A stretch of 64,000 nucleotides of DNA from Sphingomonas sp. SUN039. GTDB taxonomy: Bacteria > Pseudomonadota > Alphaproteobacteria > Sphingomonadales > Sphingomonadaceae. The position numbers were made by a program, and so were the translations under genes. A model generated the notes under the pieces. That model was not told the DNA's origin. It saw nothing but the letters and a program-made list of their open reading frames with translations, and did no database searches. Positions 29,151-38,091 of the stretch are shown piece by piece; position 1 is the first letter of the stretch; each line of letters begins with the position of its first letter. The stretch covers positions 230,001-294,000 of the forward strand of contig NZ_CP096972.1 of assembly GCF_024758725.1 (NCBI RefSeq). The letters are read 5' to 3'.

Positions 29151-29941
29151 AGTTCGACCGGGGGCTGCGGCGGCCGCTGTGGTTGTGCGCGGGGCGGGGC
29201 GGGGGTGCGTGCGCGCCGGATCACGACCGGCTCCGGCAGGGCGGTTGGCGCGGCTTCGACGGGCAGCGCTTCGGCGTCGCGGCGGTAGCGCAGCACCTGA
29301 AAGCCGAGCGGATTAATCATCCGGTCTTCGAGCCGCATCGGCTCGCCCGAGAAGCGGTAGCGGATCGTCGCAACCCAGGCCTGCGGCGGCTGTGCCTGGC
29401 CGCCCGCATCGCGCCGACGCGTCTCGAAGCGCACCATCGCGACATTGTCCGACAAGGGCGAGACGCTTTTGACCAGAGTTTCGATAACGGTCGATCGCGG
29501 ATAGCGGACGAGCGGACTGTCCGGACTGGAGGCCTGCATCGCGGCGACATAGGAGCTCCGCGCCCCTTCGTTCGACCACAGGGCGACGCGGCGGTACCGA
29601 TCCTGAATCGAATTGGCGTCATATCCCTCGCGCCCGATGACATATTGGACGAGGAAGCTTTGCGTCAGCGCCTTGTCCCCCGAAATACGCTGCGGATCGA
29701 GCGGAGCGAGCGCCTGAACGAAGCCCGTGTTGCGGTCGACGAGCAGGGTATAGGGTTCGACGGTCTTCAGCGGCGTCAGCAGCAGCAGCGCAAAAGCTTC
29801 GAGTGTGGCAACGACCACGGCTGCCGCCGCGACCAGCCACGCTACCTTTCGCGACGAGAGCAGCGCGTCGCGCCGATCGTTCGCCCAGCTGTCCGCCTCG
29901 AAATAATAGGCATCGAGCGACTCGCGGCTCTGCTTGTTCAT
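29147..29941 (-). CDS. virB8: type IV secretion protein VirB8
   Basis: A 264-aa inner-membrane bitopic protein nucleating the secretion channel. One helix is at about 33-55 (VAWLVAAAAVVVATLEAFALLLL). The NTF2-like periplasmic domain follows, with PYTLLVDRNTGFVQAL and FLVQYVIGREGYDANSIQDRYRRVALWS. It has an extra Pro/Arg-rich tail of about 35 residues after the folded domain. Its ATG overlaps the virB6 stop (ATGA). Confidence 0.92.
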   Translation of the reverse strand: MNKQSRESLDAYYFEADSWANDRRDALLSSRKVAWLVAAAAVVVATLEAFALLLLTPLKTVEPYTLLVDRNTGFVQALAPLDPQRISGDKALTQSFLVQYVIGREGYDANSIQDRYRRVALWSNEGARSSYVAAMQASSPDSPLVRYPRSTVIETLVKSVSPLSDNVAMVRFETRRRDAGGQAQPPQAWVATIRYRFSGEPMRLEDRMINPLGFQVLRYRRDAEALPVEAAPTALPEPVVIRRARTPAPPRAQPQRPPQPPVEL

Positions 29942-31161
29942 GCGGCATCCCTTCTGCCCGACGCGGCGGAGACGCGGCCCGAAGTCCTGCGGCGAAAACT
30001 CTGCCCGAGCGGTACCGGCGGCGCGAAAGGTGTACTACTATCCGATGCAGCGACTGCAACCCGTCGGCGCGGCGCGCCGCCGGGGCCGCTCGCGCCGACC
30101 ACGGCTTGTGCGACCTCACTTTCGCGACGCTGGTTGGCGGCAACGGCGTCCGCGACGGCGGCGGCGCGCGGTCGGTCCCGATCTGCAGCGGCGGTGCGCT
30201 CGATCGATTGGGGCAGGAAACGGCGTTCCTCCAGCGCGGCGGTCGATATTTCACGCAGCGATTGGGCGCGCCACCACGGCAGGCGAAACCCGAGCGCCAG
30301 CCGGACGCTGGCGGCAAGGATAGCGGCCAGAACCAGAGCAAAGACCAGCGCGATCATGAGCAACTCGACCGCCGCACCGGGGATGGCCTCGCCCGCACCG
30401 CGCCGTACGATAAGCTCGGCAAGGCGTGGCTCCAAGAAAGCCAGCTCGACACCCAGCGCGATGCTCGTACCCAGCGCGCCGAGCGCTGCCCCGGCAAGCC
30501 CGCGCACCCAGCCTTCGAACAACCCGCGCGTGCCGTCGAAGAGCAGAAAGCCAATGAACAGCGGCCCGAGCGCAAGCAGCAGACCGGCGACGAGCCGCGC
30601 CGCCGCCAGCGCTGCCGCAGTTCCGGTCAGATAAGCGAGCCGCGCGCCGGCCAGCCCCCAGCCGTCGAAAAGCGTGGGCGGCGGAACACCCGGTCCCGCC
30701 ACCACGGCTGAGGCGGGAATGGTCTGCTCGATCACGGCCAGCGTGAGGAAAGCCTGATCCAGCCCGTCGAGGCGCTGGACTAACCCGCCGCTGACGCCGG
30801 GAAGCGCGGCCGGCGCGCCGATCTCGGTTGCCAGTTCGGCAGGCGCCTTCAGCACGACATCGTAGACGAGCGTCTGATACGCGGGCCAACTCGCCGCCAG
30901 AGCGAGCACGATGCCGATCTTGATGATCGACAGAAACCCGTCGCGCACGCCCGGCGTCTGACCGAACAGCATACGATAGCCGAGCAACGCCACGAACAAG
31001 GTAAGCAGCCCTGTGAGCGCGAGTGAAACGCTCGAGCCGGGCGCGGCCAGCGCCTGATAGCCGCCGCCGCCGAGTGCAATCGTCTGGCAATCGAGATAGT
31101 CGAGCAGGCCTCCCAGCAGCCCCTGGTCGATCGACGGTGCAGTGCACGGCACGGGGTCCAT
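29938..31161 (-). CDS. virB6: type IV secretion protein VirB6 (TrbL-like)
   Basis: A 407-aa polytopic inner-membrane protein with about six helices. Typical VirB6 features are the hydrophobic start near VSLALTGLLTLFVALLGYRMLFG and GFLSIIKIGIVLALAASWPAYQTLVYDVV. A tryptophan-containing loop precedes the later helices. The C-terminal 110 residues are a hydrophilic Arg/Ala-rich tail. The start overlaps the virB4 stop by one base. It forms the channel for substrate passage in known systems. Confidence 0.9.
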   Translation of the reverse strand: MDPVPCTAPSIDQGLLGGLLDYLDCQTIALGGGGYQALAAPGSSVSLALTGLLTLFVALLGYRMLFGQTPGVRDGFLSIIKIGIVLALAASWPAYQTLVYDVVLKAPAELATEIGAPAALPGVSGGLVQRLDGLDQAFLTLAVIEQTIPASAVVAGPGVPPPTLFDGWGLAGARLAYLTGTAAALAAARLVAGLLLALGPLFIGFLLFDGTRGLFEGWVRGLAGAALGALGTSIALGVELAFLEPRLAELIVRRGAGEAIPGAAVELLMIALVFALVLAAILAASVRLALGFRLPWWRAQSLREISTAALEERRFLPQSIERTAAADRDRPRAAAVADAVAANQRRESEVAQAVVGASGPGGAPRRRVAVAASDSSTPFAPPVPLGQSFRRRTSGRVSAASGRRDAA

Positions 31162-33533
31162 TATGCGACCTCCAGCAGGCGCGGCAACCAGTCAGCCGGA
31201 TCGTCGCCCGTCGTCGCCCGGATATCGTCGAGCAGCCGGACGGTGCGCTCGCGCCCGGACAAAATGGTCAAAATGTCACGCTCGCCGGTCAGATTGAGCC
31301 GGGCAACGACGCTGTCGGAACCATGTTTGATCAGAAAGCAGTGCGCGCTGTCGGGCAGCGTGCGGATCAGTTCGTACTCGTGCGTCGTCAGGCCGAAACC
31401 GTCGATGTAATCGGCGGCGCGCGCCTTTGGATTTGCCATGAAGATTTGCGTCGCCGCCTGCTCGATGATGGCGCTCGCAATGCGGCTTTCAAGCGCGTCC
31501 TGCGCGCTTTGGGTGGCAAAACCGACGATGCCATTCCTTTTACGGATCGTCTTTTCCCAATCCTTGATCCGGCGGACAAAAACGTCGTCGTCCAGTGCCT
31601 TCCAGCCTTCATCGACGACGATGATCGCGGCCGAACCGTCGAGCCGCTCCTCGACCCGGTGGAAAAGGTACATCATCGCCGGCGTCCGCAGCGCGGGATC
31701 GTCGAGGATCGCGGTCATATCGAACCCGACAGTCGGCGCGGCAAGGTCGGTCAGGTCGGCCTCGTTGTCGAAGAGCCAAGCGCGCTCCCCCTCGCCCCAC
31801 CAGGGCGCAAGCCGCGACCAGAGGTCGGCCCCGTGCGGCCGCTGCCCGCCGCGTAGCAATTCGGCGAGATGACGCAAACGGCGATGGCCAGCGGGCTGTT
31901 CGAAATTGGCCGCGACCGCGTCCTTGATCCGCACCGCTTCATCGACATCGGTCCCACCCGCGAGCAGGCCGAGCCAGTCGATCAAGAACTGGCGGTTGAC
32001 GGCATTGTCGTCGAGCTGGAGCGGGTTGAGGCCCGAGGGTTGGCCCGGCCGAAGCAGATCGTAGCGTCCGCCGATAGCGCGGATGAAGAGTTCTGCGCCG
32101 CGATCCTTGTCGAAAAAGACGATGCGCGGCTTGAACTTGCGCGCTTGGGCAAGGAGGAAATTGAGCACGACCGTCTTGCCCGAACCCGACGGGCCGATAA
32201 TCGTGAAATTGCCGAGATCGCCCTGATGAAAGTTGAAATAATAGGGTCCGGCGGCTGTGGTTTCGAGCAGGGTTACGGCTTCGCCCCAATGATTGCCCGC
32301 AGCCTGGCCGAGCGGAAAATTATGCCCCGAGGCGAGGCTGGCAAAGTTGCCGGTCGAGACGAGGCCACGTCGTGCGATATATTTGAAGTTTCCTGGGAAT
32401 TGCGCCCAGAAAGCGGGTTCGAGCGCCATTTCCTCGCGCACTGCGATGATACCGAGATCGGCAAGGCCCGCCTGCGCTTCGGCCACCCCGTCGTCGACGC
32501 CGCCCGGCGTGTCGGCGCGGATCGCGATCGTCATGTGATGCTCGCCGAAGCCCGCGCGCCCCGCAGCGACCTCATCCTTGGCGGTAGAAAGGTCGGCCCG
32601 CAAGCTCAGCGCCTCGTCCTCGGCCGAGCGCATCCGCCGCAGCGCCAGATTCATCCGGCCCAGCGCCGCCTGCCTGTCGACAAAGGCGAAACTTTGCGAA
32701 ACGACCATCTCGTACGGAAGCCGCAAAAGCTCGTCGAGCATGCCGGGCGCGGTCTGCCCCGGATAGTCCTTGATCGACACCATCCCGATAAAGCTGCGCG
32801 GACTTGCTCCCGCTGCGCCGAGCTCGACCGTTTCCTGACCAAAGCTGACCCGGCGATAGGGGAGGTAGGCACCAAGATCCTGCGTCGGCATCAGGACCGG
32901 GCGGAGTTCGCCATTGTAAAGCGAAGACAGGAGTTCGAGCGGCTCCGAGCAAATTCCCTGCGCAGTTTCATAAACGCCGAGCAAACGCGGCCCGTAATTG
33001 CCGAGCGCCGCGATCAGCGCGTCGCGCGCCGCGTCGAGCTGGCGTAATTCATATGCCGCCGCAGCGGCCGCGTCGTCGGTCTGTCGCACGAGCATCGCAC
33101 GGAGGCGGTCGAGGCCGCCGCCGGCGGTTCGTGCCGGTCGCCGCATCAACGTCAGGAAAAGCTCGTTGACGTAGAGCCGCTTGCCCGAAAGCCGCCCGCG
33201 CCAGGCAGCGTCGAGGCGGTGCGAGAAATCGTCCTGATGATCCGCCGCCATGCTCGGCTCGACCCGTCGCCGGACGATGTGATGATAAAGGGCGAAGCGC
33301 GACGAACCGATTGCTTGCAGCATCGCGTCGCGCAACCGCTTGCGGTAATTGAGCTCGTCGGTATCAGCCGTCTCGAACAGCAGGCCGCGCAGATGAATAC
33401 TCTGCATGAGCATGCCGTCGCGCGTTTCGATCGTGTGGTCGTCGACATGGCGCGCGAAGGGAAGGTGGTGACCGGCGGGACGCTCGCGGGCGACAGTACG
33501 TCGGTCGGCGCTCAGGGCCGGTAGGAGTTGCAT
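31161..33533 (-). CDS. virB4: type IV secretion ATPase VirB4
   Basis: A 790-aa ATPase of the secretion system's inner-membrane base. The N-terminal CagE/VirB4 domain precedes a RecA-like domain with Walker A IIGPSGSGKTVVLNFL and Walker B AIIVVDEGWKAL. The region GFATQSAQDAL is also typical. The start at 33533 (MQLLPALS) falls 22 bases inside virB3. A longer in-frame extension overlaps more of virB3 and is less likely. The length is normal for the family. Confidence 0.94.
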   Translation of the reverse strand: MQLLPALSADRRTVARERPAGHHLPFARHVDDHTIETRDGMLMQSIHLRGLLFETADTDELNYRKRLRDAMLQAIGSSRFALYHHIVRRRVEPSMAADHQDDFSHRLDAAWRGRLSGKRLYVNELFLTLMRRPARTAGGGLDRLRAMLVRQTDDAAAAAAYELRQLDAARDALIAALGNYGPRLLGVYETAQGICSEPLELLSSLYNGELRPVLMPTQDLGAYLPYRRVSFGQETVELGAAGASPRSFIGMVSIKDYPGQTAPGMLDELLRLPYEMVVSQSFAFVDRQAALGRMNLALRRMRSAEDEALSLRADLSTAKDEVAAGRAGFGEHHMTIAIRADTPGGVDDGVAEAQAGLADLGIIAVREEMALEPAFWAQFPGNFKYIARRGLVSTGNFASLASGHNFPLGQAAGNHWGEAVTLLETTAAGPYYFNFHQGDLGNFTIIGPSGSGKTVVLNFLLAQARKFKPRIVFFDKDRGAELFIRAIGGRYDLLRPGQPSGLNPLQLDDNAVNRQFLIDWLGLLAGGTDVDEAVRIKDAVAANFEQPAGHRRLRHLAELLRGGQRPHGADLWSRLAPWWGEGERAWLFDNEADLTDLAAPTVGFDMTAILDDPALRTPAMMYLFHRVEERLDGSAAIIVVDEGWKALDDDVFVRRIKDWEKTIRKRNGIVGFATQSAQDALESRIASAIIEQAATQIFMANPKARAADYIDGFGLTTHEYELIRTLPDSAHCFLIKHGSDSVVARLNLTGERDILTILSGRERTVRLLDDIRATTGDDPADWLPRLLEVA

Positions 33534-33796
33534 CGCCAGATCGCATGGTTGCGGATGCGCGGCGTCCGGCTGACGCGGGTAATCCACAGGTCGAAGAAGC
33601 GCGGCTCGCGCAGGCAGAGCAGCACACCGACGCCGTGGATGATCAAGGCCACGACCAGCGCCCAGATCGAGCCGAAGATCAGGAACAGCTCGGTCGCGAT
33701 CACCATGTTCGCGATGAAATAGGAATAAGTGACCCCGGCGAACATTTGGGGCCGCGTCAGCGCGACGAACAATGTGTCCCGCTCGATGCCGTTCAT
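33512..33796 (-). CDS. virB3: type IV secretion protein VirB3
   Basis: A 94-aa inner-membrane protein. Segments DTLFVALTRPQMFAGVTYSY and VVALIIHGVGVLLCLREPRFFDLW match the VirB3/TrbD family, with two helices between. It starts at 33796, four bases after the virB2 stop, and overlaps the virB4 start by 22 bases. VirB3 usually works with VirB4. Confidence 0.9.
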   Translation of the reverse strand: MNGIERDTLFVALTRPQMFAGVTYSYFIANMVIATELFLIFGSIWALVVALIIHGVGVLLCLREPRFFDLWITRVSRTPRIRNHAIWRCNSYRP

Positions 33797-33800
33797 GGCG

Positions 33801-34130
33801 CTAGTTTCCGAGACCGGCGGTCGATTGGATTCCGGCGACAATGCTCGCGGCACCGAACAGAATGAAGCAGCCGATGATCACGGTTGCGCCATAGCGCCAG
33901 TTGATCCGCCCGGTGAGCATAAGCAGGCCGACCGAGGCAACCGCGATCACCGCGACAACGGTCGCGACGGTGCCAAGCAGGGTGCCCTGAAGCCAGCGCA
34001 CTGCCGAGACGACCACTCCGGACCCGGCGGGATCTGCCAGCGACGATTGGGCAAAGGCAGCCGTGGACCAGAGCGTGGCGCAGATCGTGCTCCCCGCCTT
34101 CCTCAATAATCTGATCGAAAGTCCCGCCAA
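33801..34130 (-). CDS. virB2: type IV secretion pilin-like protein VirB2 (TrbC family)
   Basis: A 109-aa small protein with a signal-like N-terminus (cleavage near AFA-QS) and two hydrophobic helices. These are LLGTVATVVAVIAVASVGLLML and VIIGCFILFGAASIVAG, separated by a short cytoplasmic loop with Arg. This is the typical pilin arrangement. The start is a TTG at 34130 preceded by AGGGGG. It is the first gene of the operon, so the promoter should lie in 34131-34350, shared with a divergent beta-helix gene. Confidence 0.87.
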   Translation of the reverse strand: MAGLSIRLLRKAGSTICATLWSTAAFAQSSLADPAGSGVVVSAVRWLQGTLLGTVATVVAVIAVASVGLLMLTGRINWRYGATVIIGCFILFGAASIVAGIQSTAGLGN

Positions 34131-34353
34131 CGGCTGCCGCCCCCTGATTCGTTGCCATCGGGATACTGCGCGCTCGTGCTACCCTTGCCAAGTGCGAGGA
34201 CCGGGACACGGTCTGGCGGGTCGGCGAACGGCGATTTTTTCGCGTCGATAATGCCGCTCCAGCCTGACGAGGTTTCGGTTCCGCAACGGGTCGAAACGGG
34301 CTATGCCAGTGGTGCTTGAGTATGCGTTCCTCTCCACAGGGAAGGGTACCGAA

Positions 34354-35337
34354 ATGGCTAAAAATCGAAAAATAACGAAACTTTTCATGGCGATCGCAGC
34401 GATCGCCGCGACAATGGGCACGGCGGCTTACGGGCAGGCGACTCGAACCTGGGTGTCCGGCGTCGGCGATGACCTCAACCCATGCAGCCGGACGGCCCCG
34501 TGCAAGACCTTTGCCGGCGCGATCTCCAAAACTGCAGCCAGCGGCGAAATCAACTGTCTCGATCCGGGAGGTTTCGGGTCGGTAACAATCACTAAGGCGC
34601 TTACGATCGCCTGCGATACGACCGAGGGCGGCATTCTCGCCGCCGGTGCGGGCGTCAGCGGCATCGTGGTCAATGCAGCTGCTACGGACGCGGTGTTCCT
34701 CAGCGGCCTCGATATCCACGGCGCGGGCACGGCGAGCAACGGGATCAGGATCATCGCCGGAGGATCGGTGCACATCCAGAACAGCCAGATTCACGGTTTT
34801 CGGGCAGCCAGCGGCGTGGGCATTTCGTTCCAGCCGAGCGGCGCCACACAGCTGACCGTGGTCAAGACGACGATTGCCAACAACGGCAGCGGCGCAACCG
34901 GGGGCGGAATCCTTATCCAGCCTACTGGCGCTTCGGGAACCGGCCGCATCGTCCTGCGCAATGTCGATGTTCAGAACAATGCCAATATCGGCATCAGGGT
35001 CGATACAACCGGCAATACCGCTGCGGCCGGAGTCAACATGTCGATCGACGGCTCTTCGAGCACCGGAAATGGGACCGGCATCAGTGTGCTCACCCCGGCC
35101 GGCACAACGGCGGCCGTATTGATGATCAATGGCGTCTTGGTCGCGAATAATTCGGGAACGGGCATCGTGGTCAACGGGGCTGCCGCCCGCGCCCGTGTCG
35201 GAAATTCTACCATCACGAGCAACGGCGTTGGGGTCTCCCAAACCGGCGGCGGCATTGTGTTCACCTACGGAAACAACCGTAACGACGCGAACACCACCGA
35301 CGGCACATTCCAGGCTCCGGTCGAACCGCAAGAATAG
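34354..35337 (+). CDS. secreted right-handed beta-helix protein, paralog 1
   Basis: A 327-aa protein with a signal peptide (cleavage near AYGQ-AT). The mature N-terminus RTWVSGVGDDLNPCSRTAPC followed by KTFAGAISKT is a cysteine-containing capping motif I know from many secreted beta-helix proteins. The remainder is short repeats of Asn/Gly/Val that fit a parallel beta-helix. The ATG at 34354 follows a GGGAAGGG box. The downstream gene encodes a paralog of the same length. It is divergent from virB2. A carbohydrate-binding or surface role is plausible, but no catalytic residues are visible. Confidence 0.88.
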   Translation: MAKNRKITKLFMAIAAIAATMGTAAYGQATRTWVSGVGDDLNPCSRTAPCKTFAGAISKTAASGEINCLDPGGFGSVTITKALTIACDTTEGGILAAGAGVSGIVVNAAATDAVFLSGLDIHGAGTASNGIRIIAGGSVHIQNSQIHGFRAASGVGISFQPSGATQLTVVKTTIANNGSGATGGGILIQPTGASGTGRIVLRNVDVQNNANIGIRVDTTGNTAAAGVNMSIDGSSSTGNGTGISVLTPAGTTAAVLMINGVLVANNSGTGIVVNGAAARARVGNSTITSNGVGVSQTGGGIVFTYGNNRNDANTTDGTFQAPVEPQE

Positions 35338-35346
35338 GGTTTTGGT

Positions 35347-35379
35347 TACGGCAGGGGTCCATGCGGACTTCCTGCCGTA
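35347..35379 (+). terminator. hairpin after beta-helix paralog 1
   Basis: TACGGCAGG (35347-35355) and CCTGCCGTA (35371-35379) form a strong stem extended inward by GGTCC/GGAC. No T-tract follows, so it is either a weak terminator or an mRNA-stabilising hairpin. Confidence 0.55.
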
Positions 35380-35538
35380 GCTGCCACCAACAATTCAAAA
35401 TATGTACTGTTCTGGGGCTGCCGCTGGCTCTGGACAGCCTTAGCCACGCCCCGCTATGTTACGCTTCGGAAACGGCGCACACGGGCTCGCACCCAGACGC
35501 CTGAAGGGGCGCTTCATATCCAATTGGAAGGGTGAAGA

Positions 35539-36522
35539 ATGGCTAGGAATCGGATTTGGTCGACGCTGGCGATGGCGTTTGCCGCACTTACCGCATGCGT
35601 CGGGACGGCGGCTTACGGTCAGGCCACGCGTACTTGGGTGTCCGGCGTCGGTGACGACGTCAACCCGTGCAGTCGCACCGCGCCGTGCAAGACCTTTGCC
35701 GGGGCAATTTCGAAGACAGCGTCGGGCGGCGAGATCAATTGCCTCGATCCCGGCGGCTATGGCACGCTGACGATCACGAAGTCGATAACGGTCGACTGCA
35801 CCGGCACCTTCGGAAGTTCGCTCAATTCCGGCGGCATCAATGGCTTCATCATCAACGACTCGGCATCCGGGACGCCGGGAACGGCGGAAGTGGCCCTCCG
35901 TGGTCTCAGCATCGACGGCGCCGGCACCACGCAGGGCCTCAACGGCATCCGCTTCATCTCCGGAAACTCGCTGACCGTCGAAAATGTACTGATCAACAAT
36001 CAGGGCAGCGGTAACGGTATTTCCTTCGCGCCGGTCACGTCGGCGCGGCTCTATGCTGTCAACCTGACGGTCGTGTACAGCGGTAGTGGCACGACGGGCG
36101 CAGGCATCTTGATCAAGCCAACCGGAACCGGGGCGGCCAATGTTCACCTCGAAGACGTCCGCCTTGTGGGGAACGCGGGCTCTGGACTCGAAGTCGACAC
36201 GACCGGGTTAACCGGCTCATCGAGCAATATCGTCGTTGTCCGCGGGGCCTTTTCCGGCAGCCGTAATGGCGTGTCGGTCACCGGCCCCGCCGGAACGCCG
36301 GGTGCGAGCGTCAACATCACCGACTCGTCGATCAGCGGAAATATCGTGAACGGCCTGCTGGCGACCGGGCCTTTGGCACAGATTCGCATCGCGAACTCGC
36401 TGATCTCGGGAAATACCAACGGCATCCTGAGCAGCGGCGCGACGATCGTGAGCTTCGGTCAAAACAGCCTGATGGGTAATGGCTCGAACGGATCGTTCAG
36501 CGGCACTATTCCGCAGAACTGA
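35539..36522 (+). CDS. secreted right-handed beta-helix protein, paralog 2
   Basis: A 327-aa protein, the same length as the upstream paralog. After the signal peptide the first 45 or so mature residues are almost identical (RTWVSGVGDDVNPCSRTAPC, KTFAGAISKT, GGEINCLDPGG). The beta-helix body has diverged. A GAAGGG box precedes the ATG. The pair is a tandem duplication under selection for the N-terminal cap. A hairpin follows the stop. Proteins with this N-terminus are common but uncharacterised, as far as I know. Confidence 0.88.
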   Translation: MARNRIWSTLAMAFAALTACVGTAAYGQATRTWVSGVGDDVNPCSRTAPCKTFAGAISKTASGGEINCLDPGGYGTLTITKSITVDCTGTFGSSLNSGGINGFIINDSASGTPGTAEVALRGLSIDGAGTTQGLNGIRFISGNSLTVENVLINNQGSGNGISFAPVTSARLYAVNLTVVYSGSGTTGAGILIKPTGTGAANVHLEDVRLVGNAGSGLEVDTTGLTGSSSNIVVVRGAFSGSRNGVSVTGPAGTPGASVNITDSSISGNIVNGLLATGPLAQIRIANSLISGNTNGILSSGATIVSFGQNSLMGNGSNGSFSGTIPQN

Positions 36523-36550
36523 CCGACGCTCGCCGGTTTCAGGCCGATCC

Positions 36551-36590
36551 ATGTCCGCTGGGGGTGCACGCCGCCAGCGGACATTGTTTT
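36551..36590 (+). terminator. terminator-like hairpin after beta-helix paralog 2
   Basis: ATGTCCGCTGG (36551-36561) and CCAGCGGACAT (36574-36584) make an 11-bp perfect stem followed by tgtttt. It also faces the convergent minus-strand gene stopping at 36625. Confidence 0.75.
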
Positions 36591-36624
36591 CAGCGGTTCA
36601 GGTGTATGGCGGTTCTGCCCGCCC

Positions 36625-38091
36625 CTACGGCTTTGTCCGCACGGGCTGGCGCCGGAAATATGTCGTGCCCTTGCTTGCCGCGCCCTCGACCCTGTCGACG
36701 ACGACATCGGTGGAACTGTTTTCGGTGTCGGCGAAGACGAGCGCGAGCGGCTGGCCGGTTGAAAGCCGGCGATACGCAATTGTTTTGAATCGCAAGCCAG
36801 AGGTTCGCTCGCCCGGCAGGTTTTGCGCGCCATTCGCCAACGGGACCGTCGCGCCGCCCTCGATAACCAGCCGGTCGATGGTGCCGCGAACGCCAGTGCC
36901 ATAGCCGAAGGCCGAGACATATCGTCCGGATACGGTGATCGTCCCGAACGCGACCCGGCAATTCCGCAATTGAACCGCCCGAACCGAGTTCTCGATTGTC
37001 GCATCGCCGAGGACGATCTCGCCGTCATTGGCGAATATGCCGTAATAGCCGCCCCGCCGGGTGGTCACGCTGCCGATGGTCTGACGCCCGATGGCCGGGG
37101 CACCCGTCTCGCGGTCCAGCGCCAGGGCTGCATCGACCGATGCCGCCGTGCGCCCGTCCTGCACGTTAATCTTGCTGACCTGATTATCGCGGACGGTAAA
37201 TCCCTCGTCGCCCTTGTAGGTGATGAACGCGACGCCTTGGCTGAAGCCCGAGCCGGTGACGTCGCCAAACCGGCAGCCGACGCCCGACCGAACGGCCAAC
37301 ACGATACTTTCCGGCGAACCGGGAGCGGCCGTGCCGGACGTGGTCCCGAATGTGCATCTGACATTGTCGCGTCGCGGACCCTTGGCGGGTACCGCGACCG
37401 ACAGATAGCGGACGGGCTTGTAGTTGCGGACAGAGTTCACGTTCCCGAAGCGGCAATCGGTGCATCCTACGATCACTTCGGCGCTACCCGCAGTGCCGGT
37501 CCCAAAGGCCTGCCTGCCGCACATGTCGGTGGCCTCGACATCGCCGAATGCCGCGTCGCGACACCACAGCACCATCCGACCTGCAGCCATGTTCGCCACG
37601 GTGTGTTTGCCGACCTCGGCCCTGTCGGCGCCATCGAAGACAATGCCGGCCATGACGGTTCGCCCCGGCACACCGCGTCCATGGAGCGCCAGATGTCCGA
37701 GTATTTTGGCACTTGTCCCGGTGCAAAGGATGCCAATGGCACCCGTAACGCCGTTCGACAGCTTTCCCGAAAGGCGGGGTTCAAAAACGTCGATCCGGGC
37801 ATTGTCGAAAATGAAGCGACCGCCGCTGTCGGCCAGATGTGCGGTCTGCTCCAGCCGATAGCGCCCTGCAATCCGAACGCTGCCGCCGGTTTCCGCAGAC
37901 CAGCGCCAAGCCGCCATCAGGGCTTCGCTACAGTCGCTCAATGCAGGATCATTCCCGGTCTGGAAAAAGCTGGTCAGCATCCGCTCGACGGTTGGGGTCG
38001 CCGCCGACGCAAAGCCGGGAAGCGTTGCCGCGATAATGCCAAGCAACCCGCGCCTTGTCAGTTCGTTGTCAGGGGCGGGCAACCGCTTCAT
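36625..38091 (-). CDS. Tat-exported beta-helix protein
   Basis: A 488-aa protein with a twin-arginine signal (ELTRRGLLGIIAAT, Arg13-Arg14) and cleavage after ASA. The rest is rich in Gly/Val/Asn with regular short strands, fitting a right-handed parallel beta-helix like pectate lyase-type or polysaccharide-modifying proteins. Catalytic residues cannot be assigned. Its ATG overlaps the stop of the sterol-desaturase-like gene (ATGA), so it is the last gene of that transcript. A chemically folded cofactor-free beta-helix exported by Tat is somewhat unusual. Confidence 0.82.
   Translation of the reverse strand: MKRLPAPDNELTRRGLLGIIAATLPGFASAATPTVERMLTSFFQTGNDPALSDCSEALMAAWRWSAETGGSVRIAGRYRLEQTAHLADSGGRFIFDNARIDVFEPRLSGKLSNGVTGAIGILCTGTSAKILGHLALHGRGVPGRTVMAGIVFDGADRAEVGKHTVANMAAGRMVLWCRDAAFGDVEATDMCGRQAFGTGTAGSAEVIVGCTDCRFGNVNSVRNYKPVRYLSVAVPAKGPRRDNVRCTFGTTSGTAAPGSPESIVLAVRSGVGCRFGDVTGSGFSQGVAFITYKGDEGFTVRDNQVSKINVQDGRTAASVDAALALDRETGAPAIGRQTIGSVTTRRGGYYGIFANDGEIVLGDATIENSVRAVQLRNCRVAFGTITVSGRYVSAFGYGTGVRGTIDRLVIEGGATVPLANGAQNLPGERTSGLRFKTIAYRRLSTGQPLALVFADTENSSTDVVVDRVEGAASKGTTYFRRQPVRTKP

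Noticed and set aside
26339-34130. integrative conjugative element
   Set aside because: No integrase, relaxase, coupling protein, tRNA junction or direct repeats were seen around the secretion operon.
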